DNA of 64,000 nt from Scenedesmus sp. ARA3 (lineage: Eukaryota > Chlorophyta > Chlorophyceae > Sphaeropleales > Scenedesmaceae), in the NCBI GenBank assembly GCA_004335835.1, contig RWJK01000982.1:138529-202528 (forward strand), given 5' to 3'. Below are positions 38,350-49,105 of this stretch, in pieces. The notes under the pieces were generated by a model that was not told where the DNA came from, searched no databases, and saw only the letters and a list, made by a program, of their open reading frames with translations. Each line of letters opens with the position of its first letter. Positions within the stretch are counted from its first letter, which is position 1. The translations under genes and the position numbers were made by a program.

Positions 38350-41300
38350 TATGCCGAGGGCCTGCCCCAGCTGGACAGCGGCCGCAAGATCAGCCCCAAC
38401 CCCGCGGACTGGCGCTGCGATGAGACAGGCGTGACAGAGAACCTGTGGCTCAACCTGTCCACGGGACACATCGGCTCGGGCCGCCAGGTCAGCACATGAT
38501 GTGCTATGAGCTGGGCACTTTTACATGGTTTTGGCATTGTTTTGGCACCAATTCTGGCATTCACTGTCACCAAAAAGTGCTGGCCGCCACATCACGTACC
38601 CTGCTGCGCGTACTGGCACGCGTCACTCACCTGACTTGCACCTGGCTTCTGTGTATTGCACTGTGTCTTACTGCAGTTGCGGACGGCAGCGGCGGCAATG
38701 GCTCCGCGCTGCGCCACTTTGAGGCCACGGGGCGCAAGTACCCGCTGGTGGTCAAGCTGGGCACTCTCCTGCAAGCCAGTTTTGGTGGCACAACCTCTGG
38801 CATTCACTGTCACCGGAAGTGCCAACTGACCACCAAACACACCATGCTGTGGCGGCACCTGTTATTCACCCGGCTTGCACCTGCTCCCTGTGCTGCAGTT
38901 TGCGGACGGCAGCGGCGGTAACGGCTCCGCGCTGCGCCACTTTGAGGCCACGGGGCGCAAGTTCCCGCTGGTGGTCAAGCTGGGCACCATCACGCCTTCA
39001 GGTGCTGACGTGTACAGCTACGCGCCGGACGAAGATGACATGGTGCAGGACCCAAAGCTGGCAGAACACCTGGCACACTGGGGCATCAACATGATGCAGG
39101 TGGGAGCTGTTGTCGTATGAAACAATGTCTAACCATCTGCAGATTGAGGACTGCCAAGACTAGGGCTGTGCTGGGTTTGAGATCACCATGATTGCGGCTT
39201 TCGACACTCATCCTGTTGTAGAAATGTATCTTGTTTCTTGTTGTGTTGCAGATGGAGTTGTGTTGCAGATGGAGAAGACCGCCAAGACCATGGCAGAGCT
39301 GGAGATCGACATGAACGTGGCTCTTCCGTACACATGCCTGGGTTACATAGTCTCATCAGTTTGTGTTTCATCTGCAGATGGAGAAGACTGCCAAGACCAT
39401 GGCGGAGCTTGAGATCGACATGAACGTGGCCTACGAGTTCTCCGCCCTCACCGAGGCGGGCGCGCAGCTGACGCAGCTGGCGGGGCCGGGCCACGTGGGC
39501 CTCGTCAACCTAGGCAACAGCTGCTACATGAACAGCGTGCTGCAGGTGCATAGAAGAAGTGTCTGGGGTGGATGTCATTTGTGTCGCTTGGGTTTATTGC
39601 AAGCTCGGCAACAGCCGCTAGAAAAACAGCATGCTGCATGTGCTTTGTTAGGTGTCCTGTGGGTCGGGCTGGCAGCAACCTGGGTAACATCACAACAAGC
39701 TAACCCCTGCACCGCCTGCGTTCTGTTGCCAACTTCTACCAATACAGGTGCTGTTCTCGCTGCCAGAGGTGGCTCAGCGCTACGCGGCTGCGGCCCCTGC
39801 TATCTTTGAGAGCGCCCCAGCAGATGCAGCAGGCGACCTGCCAGCACAGATGGCCAAATTGGGGCTGGCTCTCACCAGCGGCCGCACAGGCAAGCCTCAG
39901 CCACAGCCTAAGGCTGCTGCTGCTGCTGCACCTGCAGCCGCAGCAGAGTCTGATCCTATGGAGACAGATGCTGTGGATGCAGCAGCCGGCGCAGCGGCCG
40001 CTGCTGCAGCAGCAGGTGCAGCAGGCGGTCCTCAGGATGCAGCAAGTTTGGGTGGTGGTGCTGCTGGCAGTGAGTTGCAGGAGGCTAATAGTGTGCGGCC
40101 TGCTGCCTTCAAGGCTCTGGTGGGCAAGGGCCACCCCGAGTTCTCTTCTGGCAGGCAGCAGGTGAGGCATCTGCCAGCTGTATGCATGAGGCATGATGAT
40201 GCTGTTGCTGTCTTGCTCTGGTTCAAGCTGCGCACCCTGACTTGGTTTTGTTCTGGCAGGCAGCAGCGGCAGCAAAGGCGCTGCTTGCGTTGTGCGCTTG
40301 TGAGATGTTGCCATGTTCCAGTCATGCGAGATGCTGTTCATTGCAGAGTTGGCTGGCGTGTGTCTGCTGGTTCTGCTGCTCAGCGGGATGTGCCTAAAGC
40401 TGCTGACATGCTTACCAATGCCTGTGCTGTTCTGCTGCTGCTGCTGCTGCCGCTGCAGGATGCTGCTGAGTACCTGACGCACCTGCTGCAGCTGATCAGC
40501 AGGAGCGAGCACGCAGCAGCAACACGCCTCGGGCTTGGGGAGCAGCAGGTGAGCATGCAGCTGGTCAGATATCACGGTTATTTTTTCTCGCGCTACAGCT
40601 GAGTTTGTTCATGACGCACGTAACAGTCACATTGCACCTTGCCCAACCTCGCAAAGCGCACTGCTGCAGTCTGCTTGCAGATGCCTTGCACGCGCTGATG
40701 CCCTCTGTTCTCATGGCTGCGCTGTGCTGGCTGTAGCGTAATCGGTCTGCTGCATGTATCTTGATGTGTGCAGGCGCTCACTCCCTCTGTGTTTGGCTTC
40801 CAGCTGGAGTACCGCACGCAGTGCCTCACCAGCAGCGCAGTCAGCTACAGGTGAGCCGCTGGATTGGACTCTAGCAGCAGCCATTCTGACCGCATGCGTT
40901 GCATAAGCTAGGTGCATCATGCAGTGCCCAACCAGCAGAGCAGTCAGCTACAGGTGAGCGCTGCTGCTGCTGCAACTGCAGCATTATGGCTGCTTTCAAC
41001 ATGTTGCTTGAGAATGCACTGGCGTGTGAGAGTGCTCCATAGCAGCACTCCTCAAAAGCTCAAGTACAAACAGCAGCCCATTGGAGCACAGCAGCCGCCC
41101 TGCTACACACACTGAGCTGCAGCAGAAGCGGTGCTACACACACTCACCTTCTACAGGGCTGAGTGCCTGTCAGCTCAATTTTATTTTCAATATTTCATTT
41201 TTTTAATCATTACTCCTATGTACCTCATCCCTGCATCGTGTTTGCCATGGCTGTGCTGCTGTAGGCGTGCCATGGCTGCTAGCTTGGAGCTGCACATCCC

Positions 41301-44300
41301 GCTGGAGGCTGCAACCAACAAGGAGGCCGTAACTGCTCATGCATCGCCTGTATTTCAGTTGTTCAATGCTTTCCCGTTGGGAACTGCCTGTGCTGCTGCA
41401 GGCGCGCCATGGCTGCTAGCTTGGAGCTGCACATCCCGCTGGAGGCAGCCACCAACAAGGAGGCCGTGGCTGCCCAATGCATTGCAATGCGCGATCCACG
41501 CACAGTTTGTTTATACATCACTTGATTTGCAACTGTGCTGCTGCAGGCGCGCCATGGCCGCTAGTCTGGAGCTGCACATCCCGCTGGAGGCCGCCACCAA
41601 CAAGGAGGCCGTGGCCGCCTACAAGGAGCGAGAGGCCAAGCGCCAGCGGCTCAAGGAGGAGCAGGTGACTGCGGCACATATTTGGTCTGTTTGAGTTTTT
41701 TCCTGGGCGCTCAGTCTGAGTGTGCTGCCCCCGTCAGTTGTGTTTTTGATGTGTGCGTTGGAACAGCGGCCTGGAAAAGTGGCAGTGGCTCAATGAACAA
41801 GTGTACGGCACAGCTCGGTGGCGCTTGGCGTGAGCTGCTTGCTCATGGCGGCTAATGTTTGGGGGTGGGTGGCAGCCTACAAGGAGCGGGAGGCCAAGCG
41901 CCAGCGGCTCAAGGAGGAGCAGGTGACTGCGGTGCATGCATGCGCTGAGCTGCCTGTTGGTCGTGTGGCGGGTGTAGTGCCTGGATCGTGATGATCCGTC
42001 TGAGTTGAGTCTATCATGTGTGTGAGCTTTTACAATGGGGAAGTGCCAGCGGGTCAAGGAAGCAAAGGTGACTGCAACATTGCGCAAGCTCTGTAACTTG
42101 TGTCTCACGGACCGGTGGCCCGTTGTGCTGTTGTGCTCACTGCTTCAACGCAGTGTAAAGGCTGAGTCTGCCGCACTTTGTCGCTTGACCTGTTGTGCTG
42201 CAGGCAAGCGCGTACATCGGCGCAGACAGCAGCCTAGATGCCACCAGCGACCCAGCAGCCAGTGTTGTGCTGCTGCCAGGCGACAGCAGCGGCAGCGGCG
42301 CTGCTGCTGCCGCTTCTGCTGCTGCTGCTGCCGTCAAGTCGGGAGCTGCGGAGTCGCCTGTGCTGCCTGTGGTGCCTTTTGAGGCGTGCCTGAACAAGTT
42401 CACAGCAGCTGAGGTGAGGCATGCAGGTGTTGAGCTTGGTGTGCTGCTGCTGTTTCGTCCTACGCGCGCATGCTGAAGCAAAAGGCGCTTTGCAGGGTGC
42501 TGTCTGAATTGTTGCATTTCTCGCGGCAGTCTTCTTTTTTTGACGAAAGCTGTCACCAGCTTTCACGACCTTCGTGCCATGGGCATAACCAGTGAGCATC
42601 AGCCACTGTGTGACCTCCTTCTTTTAGCGCGTGCACGCCTGTGCTGCGTTGTTTGCGGTGTGAAGCAGTAAGCTCCATGCCTGCACAGCATCATGCACTG
42701 GTTCTGAGACTCTGCTCCATGGCCGTGCTTCCGCACAGGTGCTTGACGACTATGCGTCTGCTGCACTGGGCGGCCGCAAGAGCACTGCCAGCCGCACCAG
42801 CCGCTTTGCCAGCTTTCCGCCTGTGCTGGTGCTGGTGCTCAAGCGCTACTACGTGGCGGGTGAGCAGCAGGACTGCAGCTGTTTGTGTGTATATGTGTGT
42901 TGTAACATTTGTTCTTAATGTGGTGCTGACTCCGGTGCTCCACATGTGTCACATCAGCAGGCTCTGGTAACGCCCACCACAAAAACAGCAAGGCATTGCC
43001 ACCATATCCACTTTGGCTGCTTGTACTCACTCTGCAATCGAATCTTCATTGGCCACACTTCGACCTTCATCATTTTACTGTGAACTTCGCAACTTTGCCG
43101 TGAACTTCACAACATACAGAGGACTGGACCCCCAAGAAGCTCGAGGTGGAAGTTCCCATGCCCGAGGAGCTTCACATCGAACAGCTGCGCAGCAGCGGCC
43201 CACAGCCAGGGGAGCAGCTGCAGCCAGAGGAAGCAGCAGCAGCAGCAGGCGGCGGTGCAGCGGCACCAGCAGCAGCAGCAGCGCCGGAGCCTGATCCTGC
43301 GATAGTGACGCAGCTGGTGACCATGGGCTTTTCAGAAAATGGTAGCAAGCGGGCAGGTGAGGGTTGGTGTCGCTTGACACGGCTTGTTGCGTGTGATGCT
43401 TGTCAGTGCTGGCTGCGCAATACTCAGCACCATTGCATCTGATGGTTGGCATGCATGTGCGTGATGTACCTGCTGCCTGCATACAGCATGTCTGATGGTT
43501 GCCCACAATGCAATGCTCCTCACCGTCAAAATCAACCGTCGCCGTGCCGCTGTAAAGACAGCGCTCGGCACTGCATACACCAGCTGCTCCCGCCTTGGTG
43601 CCCCATGCCGCACCGCTCAAGCCACGGCTGCTCAAAACATGAACCCTGCTCTTGGTCCTTGCTGTTGCAGCGCTGGCTACTGGCAACAGCAATGCAGAGG
43701 TGGCTATGGAGTGGGTTTTTGCGCACATGGAAGACCCCGACTTCAATGACCCGCTGCCGCCACCTGCAGCAGCAGCAGCAGCACCAGCAGCAGCAGCAGC
43801 AGCAGGCGCGCAGCAGCAGCATGACCCTGAAAAAGTGAGGGTCCTTTGCTTCATCATCATGGTGGAGCATGGGTTGCTGCCAGGATTGTTGCTGTGTGTC
43901 GCATTTTACCGTCATGTTGAACGCATGCACTGCATTCATAGCTCATTGCATGTGCGGTTGTGTTGCATGCTGTTGGCGGCAATCGGCTCTCCTGGGTTAG
44001 CGGCAACAGCAGCAGTGCAACGCTGCAGCTTTGCGGACCCTTTGTCACAACAGCTGTTGGAGTTGATCATCGTTTTACTGCTGCAACACACCCCAGGTGT
44101 CTATGCTGGCAGCCATGGGCTTTGAGGCAGATGCAGCAGAGGCGGCACTTTCACATCTGACACCGGCCTGACTCAATAAGCGTTCGCCGTGCTGCTGCTG
44201 CTGCTGCTGCTGCTTGATGCAGGTGTCCATGCTGGCAGCCATGGGCTTTGAAGCAGATGCAGCAGAGGCGGCTCTGTCACACCTGACACCGGTCTGACTC

Positions 44301-45351
44301 ATAAGCATTCGCCGTGCTGCTGCTGCTGCTGCTGCTTGATGCAGGTGTCCATGCTGGCAGCAATGGGCTTTGAGGCAGACGCAGCAGAGGCGGCACTTTC
44401 ACATCTGACGCCGGCCTGACTTATTAGCATTCGCCGTGCTGCTGCTGCTGCTGCTGCTGCTGCTACTTGATGCAGGTGTCTATGCTGGCAGCAATGGGCT
44501 TTGAGGCAGACGCAGCAGAGGCGGCTCTCACAGCCACAGGCGGCAACGTGGAGAGGGCCGGGGACTGGCTCTTCAGCCACATGGACGACCTGGCAGCAGC
44601 AGTGGCAGCAGTGAAGGGCGGCGCAGCGGCAGCAGCAGCAGGCGGCGGCGGCGCTGACGCAGCAGCAGCTGGCAACAGGTGCGGCCGGCTGCTTGCTGCA
44701 TTGCAATAGGCTGCTTTTTAGCGGTAGCAGCTGTGCAACTGCACGGTTGGGCATCTGAGGGTGGCTTGCTGCTGGCGTAAACTTCTCTGTAATCAGATAG
44801 TGCGGCGGGAAAAGCCGAGATCCAGCTGCTTCGACATCTTCGCTAATCAGATGTGCTTCTGCTGCTGCTGCTGCCGCTGCTGCTGCTGCTGCTGCTGCAG
44901 GCCGCAGCTGCTGGACGGCCCTGGGCACTACAAGCTGCTGGGCATTGTGAGCCACATGGGCAGCAACACAGCCTGCGGGCACTACGTGGCACACGTGAAG
45001 AAGGTGAGTTGGTCAGCACAGTTTGTTTTGTCAGGATCGGTGCACCTGCCAACTTGCTGCTGCGTGCATAGGCATGGTCTGGCGGCCATGATGTGTCCCT
45101 GCTGGCTTGCGATTGCAATGTGCATAGGTAGCTAGCAGCAGCCGTCAGTCTCATTGCCTGGCCGCCTGCTGCACCAACCGTCGATCAACTGCGGTGCATG
45201 CCCTGCCACTGCTGGACCCTTTTTCTTTTTCTTCCTGCAGGATGGCCGCTGGGTGATCTTCAACGATGAAAAGGTGGCGGCCAGCGAGCACCCGCCCCTC
45301 AGCATGGGCTACATGTACGTGTACACGCGCGTGGATGGGCCAGCGCAGTAG
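36466..45351 (+). CDS. UBP14: UBP14/USP5-type ubiquitin C-terminal hydrolase
   Basis: Cysteine protease that disassembles free polyubiquitin chains. Eighteen exons: 36466-36624, 37094-37171, 37574-37819, 38023-38087, 38349-38487, 38899-39099, 39378-39545, 39748-40161, 40459-40548, 40774-40850, 41547-41664, 42204-42413, 42739-42859, 43120-43356, 43671-43834, 44476-44678, 44901-45003, 45241-45351; phases all agree (967 residues). Domains: N-terminal variant UBP region ([20 protein letters not shown]), UBP-finger ([33 protein letters not shown]), Cys box [13 protein letters not shown], two UBA domains ([30 protein letters not shown]), His box [20 protein letters not shown]. Three of four expected zinc ligands of the finger are replaced. 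Length exceeds typical USP5 because of Ala-rich inserts (exons 8, 12, 14-16). Start is the first ATG in frame with the conserved N-terminus. Confidence 0.95.
37913..37960 (+). repeat. Exon-edge echo of UBP14 exon 4 acceptor
   Basis: tgctgtgtgtgccaggcgca plus ~20 exon bases at 37911-37950, 94-97 bp before the real exon start (38023). Confidence 0.95.
38314..38347 (+). repeat. (CTG)n at UBP14 exon 5 acceptor
   Basis: CTG run ending in gctgccag directly before the exon start 38349. A second CTG run (38098-38127) follows the exon 4 donor. Confidence 0.95.
38552..38770 (+). repeat. Echo of UBP14 exon 6 start with intron, lacking one T
   Basis: acttactgcag followed by ttgcggacggcagcggcgg and ~70 further exon bases (38679-38765); the preceding intron piece ctggcattcactgtcacc is also duplicated (38553 and 38798). 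Unit about 225-245 bp. Relative to the real exon (tttgcggac at 38899) the echo lacks one T at its first codon, so using it would shift frame. Confidence 0.95.
39138..39330 (+). repeat. Acceptor echoes of UBP14 exon 7
   Basis: A near-exact copy of the first ~53 exon bases after ttgcag at 39269-39322, a stub at 39250-39258 and a decayed copy at 39141-39165, all before the real exon start 39378. Confidence 0.95.
39598..39645 (+). repeat. Decayed donor echo of UBP14 exon 7 (catalytic Cys box)
   Basis: aagctcggcaacagccgcta through aacagcatgctgcatgtgc resembles 39508-39550, which encodes the Cys box; the copy has an in-frame TAG and no GT at the expected place. Confidence 0.75.
40235..40270 (+). 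repeat. Donor echo of UBP14 exon 8
   Basis: ttctggcaggcagcagc at 40250-40266 copies the end of exon 8 (40147-40161) without the GT. Confidence 0.7.
40915..40962 (+). repeat. Donor echo of UBP14 exon 10
   Basis: gcagtgcccaaccagcagag through gtcagctacaggtgagc copies the exon 10 end and donor (40817-40856), about 106 bp downstream. Confidence 0.95.
41255..41475 (+). repeat. Two acceptor echoes of UBP14 exon 11
   Basis: tgctgctgtag/tgctgctgcag followed by gcgcgccatggctgctagct and ~55 more exon bases at 41271-41333 and 41400-41470, before the real exon start at 41547. Exon 11 is therefore preceded by two near-complete copies of its 5' half. Confidence 0.95.
41874..42075 (+). repeat. Two donor echoes of UBP14 exon 11
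   Basis: caaggagcgggaggccaagc through gaggagcaggtgactgcgg at 41878-41932 copies the exon end and donor; a decayed second copy (gccagcgggtcaaggaagc, gtgactgca) is at 42047-42077. Confidence 0.9.
44085..44470 (+). repeat. Three acceptor echoes of UBP14 exon 16, each with a CTG run
   Basis: cag followed by gtgtctatgctggcagccat and ~55 exon bases begins at 44097, 44223 and 44345 before the real exon start at 44476 (periods 122-131 bp). Each unit contains its own CTG run and ttgatgcag acceptor. The real exon diverges from the echoes after ggcggctct, where the echoes end in cacatctgacaccggcctga. Confidence 0.95.
44858..44899 (+). repeat. (CTG)n at UBP14 exon 17 acceptor
   Basis: CTG run whose last unit forms the CTGCAG acceptor directly before 44901. 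Confidence 0.95.
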
Positions 45352-45590
45352 CAGCAGCACTGTCAGGCGGATGGCAGCAGCACTGCTGAACGGCCGGCAT
45401 GGGCTACATGTACGTGTACACGCGCGTGGATGGGCCAGCGCAGTAGCAGCAGCACTGTCAGGCGGATGGCAGCAGCACTGCTGAACGGCCGGCATGGGCT
45501 ACATGTATGTGTACACGCGCGTGGTGGGCCGGCGCAGTAGCAGCAGCTGTGTCCACAAGGGTCCGTTTCAAGGGTCAGCCCAGCAGCACT
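45352..45590 (+). repeat. Stop-codon echoes of UBP14 in the 3' flank
   Basis: gggctacatgtacgtgtaca through gcgcagtag, the last ~45 coding bases and stop (45305-45351), recur at 45400 and 45495 (period 95 bp), separated by the same cagcagcactgtcaggcgga spacer. The third copy has small losses. Confidence 0.98.
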
Positions 45591-48500
45591 ATCAGTGGGC
45601 GATGCAGCAGCTGAGTGCCTAGCAGCAGCACTGGTGTTTGGCTGGCGCCTGCCGTGTTGGTTGGGCTGGCAATTTGTGGCTTGTTGGTGGACCAGCGGCA
45701 GCGCTGGTTGTGGGGCTTGCAGCAGCACCTTGGGGCTTGCAGCAGCACTGGGTTTGGGGCTTGCAGCAGCGCTTTGGCTCTGGGCTGGAGTCGTCCTGCT
45801 GAATGTCATGACAGTGCTGTTCAGATGATGTGCACTACTGGTGTTGGCAACATTGGTTCTTTGGAATCCAGGAGTCATACACGTCAGCCTATCAATCATT
45901 GAGGGTTGTGTGCGGCTGTATTTGCAACTTTCTGTATGCTGAGACGTTGACGGGTCATGCATGTATCTGGCACGTGCACGCTGCGTTGTGCCTGCAGAGC
46001 TATGCCAATGGATTGCTTCAGAATGTGCAGGGCGCGTTGTTCCGACCTTGCCAGAATTCTTCGTAAGATGTCGCCACTCTTGCACGACAGTTGTCCCCGG
46101 ATGTGCAACAGGCGGCTGAAGAAAACAGGCGGCTGACAGCAGAGGGGGTGGTTACATGAGGGGTTGGCCATGAGCACCAAGCGAAGAAACATGGGCCATG
46201 CTTGAAGAGGCAAATGGACAACCAACAACAAAATCGTGTTGCCAACCCAGTGGTATGTGGGCGCGGTACTCATGGCCTAGGGGTGACAACTGTTTGGGGG
46301 GTTGCGCAAGGGCAACCTCGACAGGCTCAGTGGCAGGGACAGACTCTGCCGGATAGCAACCAAAACACGTCCAAACACTCAAGAATCAAGACAACACTGA
46401 GGCACCAATAGCAGCGCCAACGGAAACAGGAACCGTCCCACACTGTGACAGTCGGCCCGCACAGCAGTTTCTGCTGCCGCTGGAAATGAAGCAAGTGAGC
46501 CAGCTGTGCCAGCACAGCCTGGTTCACACCGTTCGCAGACCTGCAGGAGAGAGGTGCAGCTCTGTACCCACGCGCAGAACGGCTGGGACATGCAATGCCT
46601 CGATACAAAACCACTGGTGCAGCTGTGACAGCTGCAGCAGGTAGCGTGACCGTGTAAAGCACAAAATAATCAGCATTCAGCAGGGTGTGTCAAAACAAGT
46701 CGACAACGTAAAGCTCAAGGAGAACTCCAGGAAAGATAATTGTGTAACCTCACACTGTGCCCCATTGCCGCTAAACCCTCGCATTACTGCATATGGGGCC
46801 ACAGACACAAGTCATAGTGCACAGCAGACGGTGCAGATGGTGCTGCACTTCATACTGGGTGCCAGGGCAAGCTGGCATTGTGTAGAGTAGCATGCACATG
46901 TGGCATCATGCACGGTCACGGTCCTGCCCATAGGCAGCAGCAGAACACACACAAGAGCGGTACGGTGGGCCCACCACGCTTTGGCAGACCTCTACAGGAT
47001 TTAGATCAACACATGAGCAGAAGCAGAACACACACGAGAGCGCTGCCTGGGCAGCGGCAGCCGCACATGACGAGCGTAGTTCGTAAGAGTGACATTCTTA
47101 TCGACATGTAAAACAGGAGACGCAGCAGCAAACATGCTGCACAAACTTTGCAGCAGAACTGGGGGGCTGTGCCAAAGGCAGTGAACCAGCGCGCAATGGC
47201 CTGATCATGATGCATTCAACGCAAGATGCCGGGATCCCTGATGGTTGGGCGGGCAGCCCCCCAGCCGCCAAGCACGTGACACTGCAGTGCCGTCAAATCA
47301 TGCACACAACGCAAGGAGGTGCAGCAGGCCTAGTCAGCACAAGGAGGAGGAGCACATAGTCAATCCTCACAACACACGCTCAGCACTGGCTGTGCTGCAT
47401 CCAACACGCAAGCACTGCATGGCTTCAAACAAGTGTGAAGATTAATAATCCTAGTGAGGTCTCCGATGAAGTGAGGGCAGCAGCCCCCAGCAATTCCCGA
47501 GGTGGCACTGCAGTGCCATCAAATCATGCTAACGCAAGTATACCACGCAAGTATACCACGCAAGTATATGCTAACGCAAGTATACCACGCAAGTATACCA
47601 CGCAAGGAGGCGATACACACCTAGGGCGGCAGCAACAGCGATGCATGCCATACAGGAGCCGTGCTCCAGCCAAGCAGTCAGATCAACAGTCAACGACGGT
47701 CATTGCATCCACTCAAAGCTAGATCAACGTCAGATTGCTATGCTTTGTGCACGAGTGTACCAGCACTGCTGTTTCCTGGCAGGAAAGCCTGCAGCCGCTT
47801 GCTTGCCATGCAGCCAACATCACGCTGGAACACAGACAATTGCACGTAAGTCTTCCCACGATCAACATACGCGCGAATGATGACTTCACGCCAAAAGAGA
47901 AGAGCTGCATGCAACTGGCGGTACTAGCCGTTGACTGCAGGCTTGCCTGAATGGTGATGGCCTGATGCAGCAACTCATGGACACGTCCAACAACAGCCGC
48001 CAGAATCACACCTCTGCTGCACAAAACATGCTCAACAAAAGCAAACAGAATGCAGCATGCAACTGCTGCGTCAAAAGGTCCACCCACCTGCTCCTGGAGC
48101 AGCGCCTACACACCAAACCTCAGCGTACAAACGCTTCAGCATACATACATCAAGCAGCTGGTCATAAAACCCAACCTGCTATCATTGCCTGAACCGTGAA
48201 TGGCACAGCAGAGGACGCCTGTGCCCTACGCACAAATCGATTTTGATGGATATCCCTCTGTCGACAACAAACACAAAGCATCTCACACAACCTACTGGCC
48301 CTGTTCATCAGCTGGCCATGTAGGACAATGCATCAATGTTGCAACACCATGGAGGTGCTTCCTCGCTGCCGGAAACCGGGCACAGCAGCCGGGTGCTGCC
48401 GTGTCAAGCTCTGCACACCAGCCGCTCTGCGCAGTGCCAAAGAGCACAAAGCACCAGCAGTCTCCTGAAAAGCAAAAGCAAATCAATGCATTGCCATATG

Positions 48501-49105
48501 GCCACAGCTGTGAGTTGTGGCCGTGAGTCAAAATGTGCACACGCATGCATGAACCACGCCTAGAAGGCCGCAGCTTCAGACGACAAAACTCGGGCACAGG
48601 GCGGGGCAGCATACCACAGGAACGGCACATCCATCAAAAGCTGTCATCAGTTCGAGCAAGATGCACTGATGTTGACAATGTCTGATACAGACAGAAGAGG
48701 CACCCCGAAATCCCGGTTGCTTGCAATCCCATTGCGTTTGTAACAACTGCATCTGCTCCTGTGGAGCGCGTTGCATCCTCCAGCACTTCAACCAAACAGC
48801 ACCACCAACAACTAAATTGAGTTGTGATCACATGACCTGACCCACAATGTGAACAAGGCATTGTGGCGGCTCATTCACCATAGCCAACACACCAGTGTGC
48901 TTTGCAGATCCAGTGCTACACAGATGGCAGTGCTGCAGTTCAGCATGGTGTGCAGCACTGCAGGAGGCACCAGTTGCTCGGCGCGGGTGACAGGTGCATA
49001 CTATGCATGATGCGCATTGTGTTTTAAAACGGGTCGACCGAAACGGGTCTGACGTCAGACATCAAACAGAGCAGGGTGCGTATGCCGCATGAGGTGCATG
49101 AAAGA
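45591..49105. other. Intergenic 3.5 kb, no gene recognised
   Basis: Between the convergent UBP14 and RCC1/sushi-like 3' ends. Open frames are short and unrecognised. It contains a small tandem repeat (47526-47605). Confidence 0.5.
47526..47605. repeat. Nested tandem repeat, 41-bp unit of 13-bp subunits
   Basis: aagtataccacgc subunits arranged as two ~41-bp copies each beginning atgctaacg. Intergenic. Confidence 0.95.

Noticed and set aside
45591..49105. Possible gene between UBP14 and the RCC1/sushi gene
   Set aside because: Several open frames of 60-125 codons exist, but none shows a conserved motif, sensible splice sites or codon pattern like the neighbouring genes.
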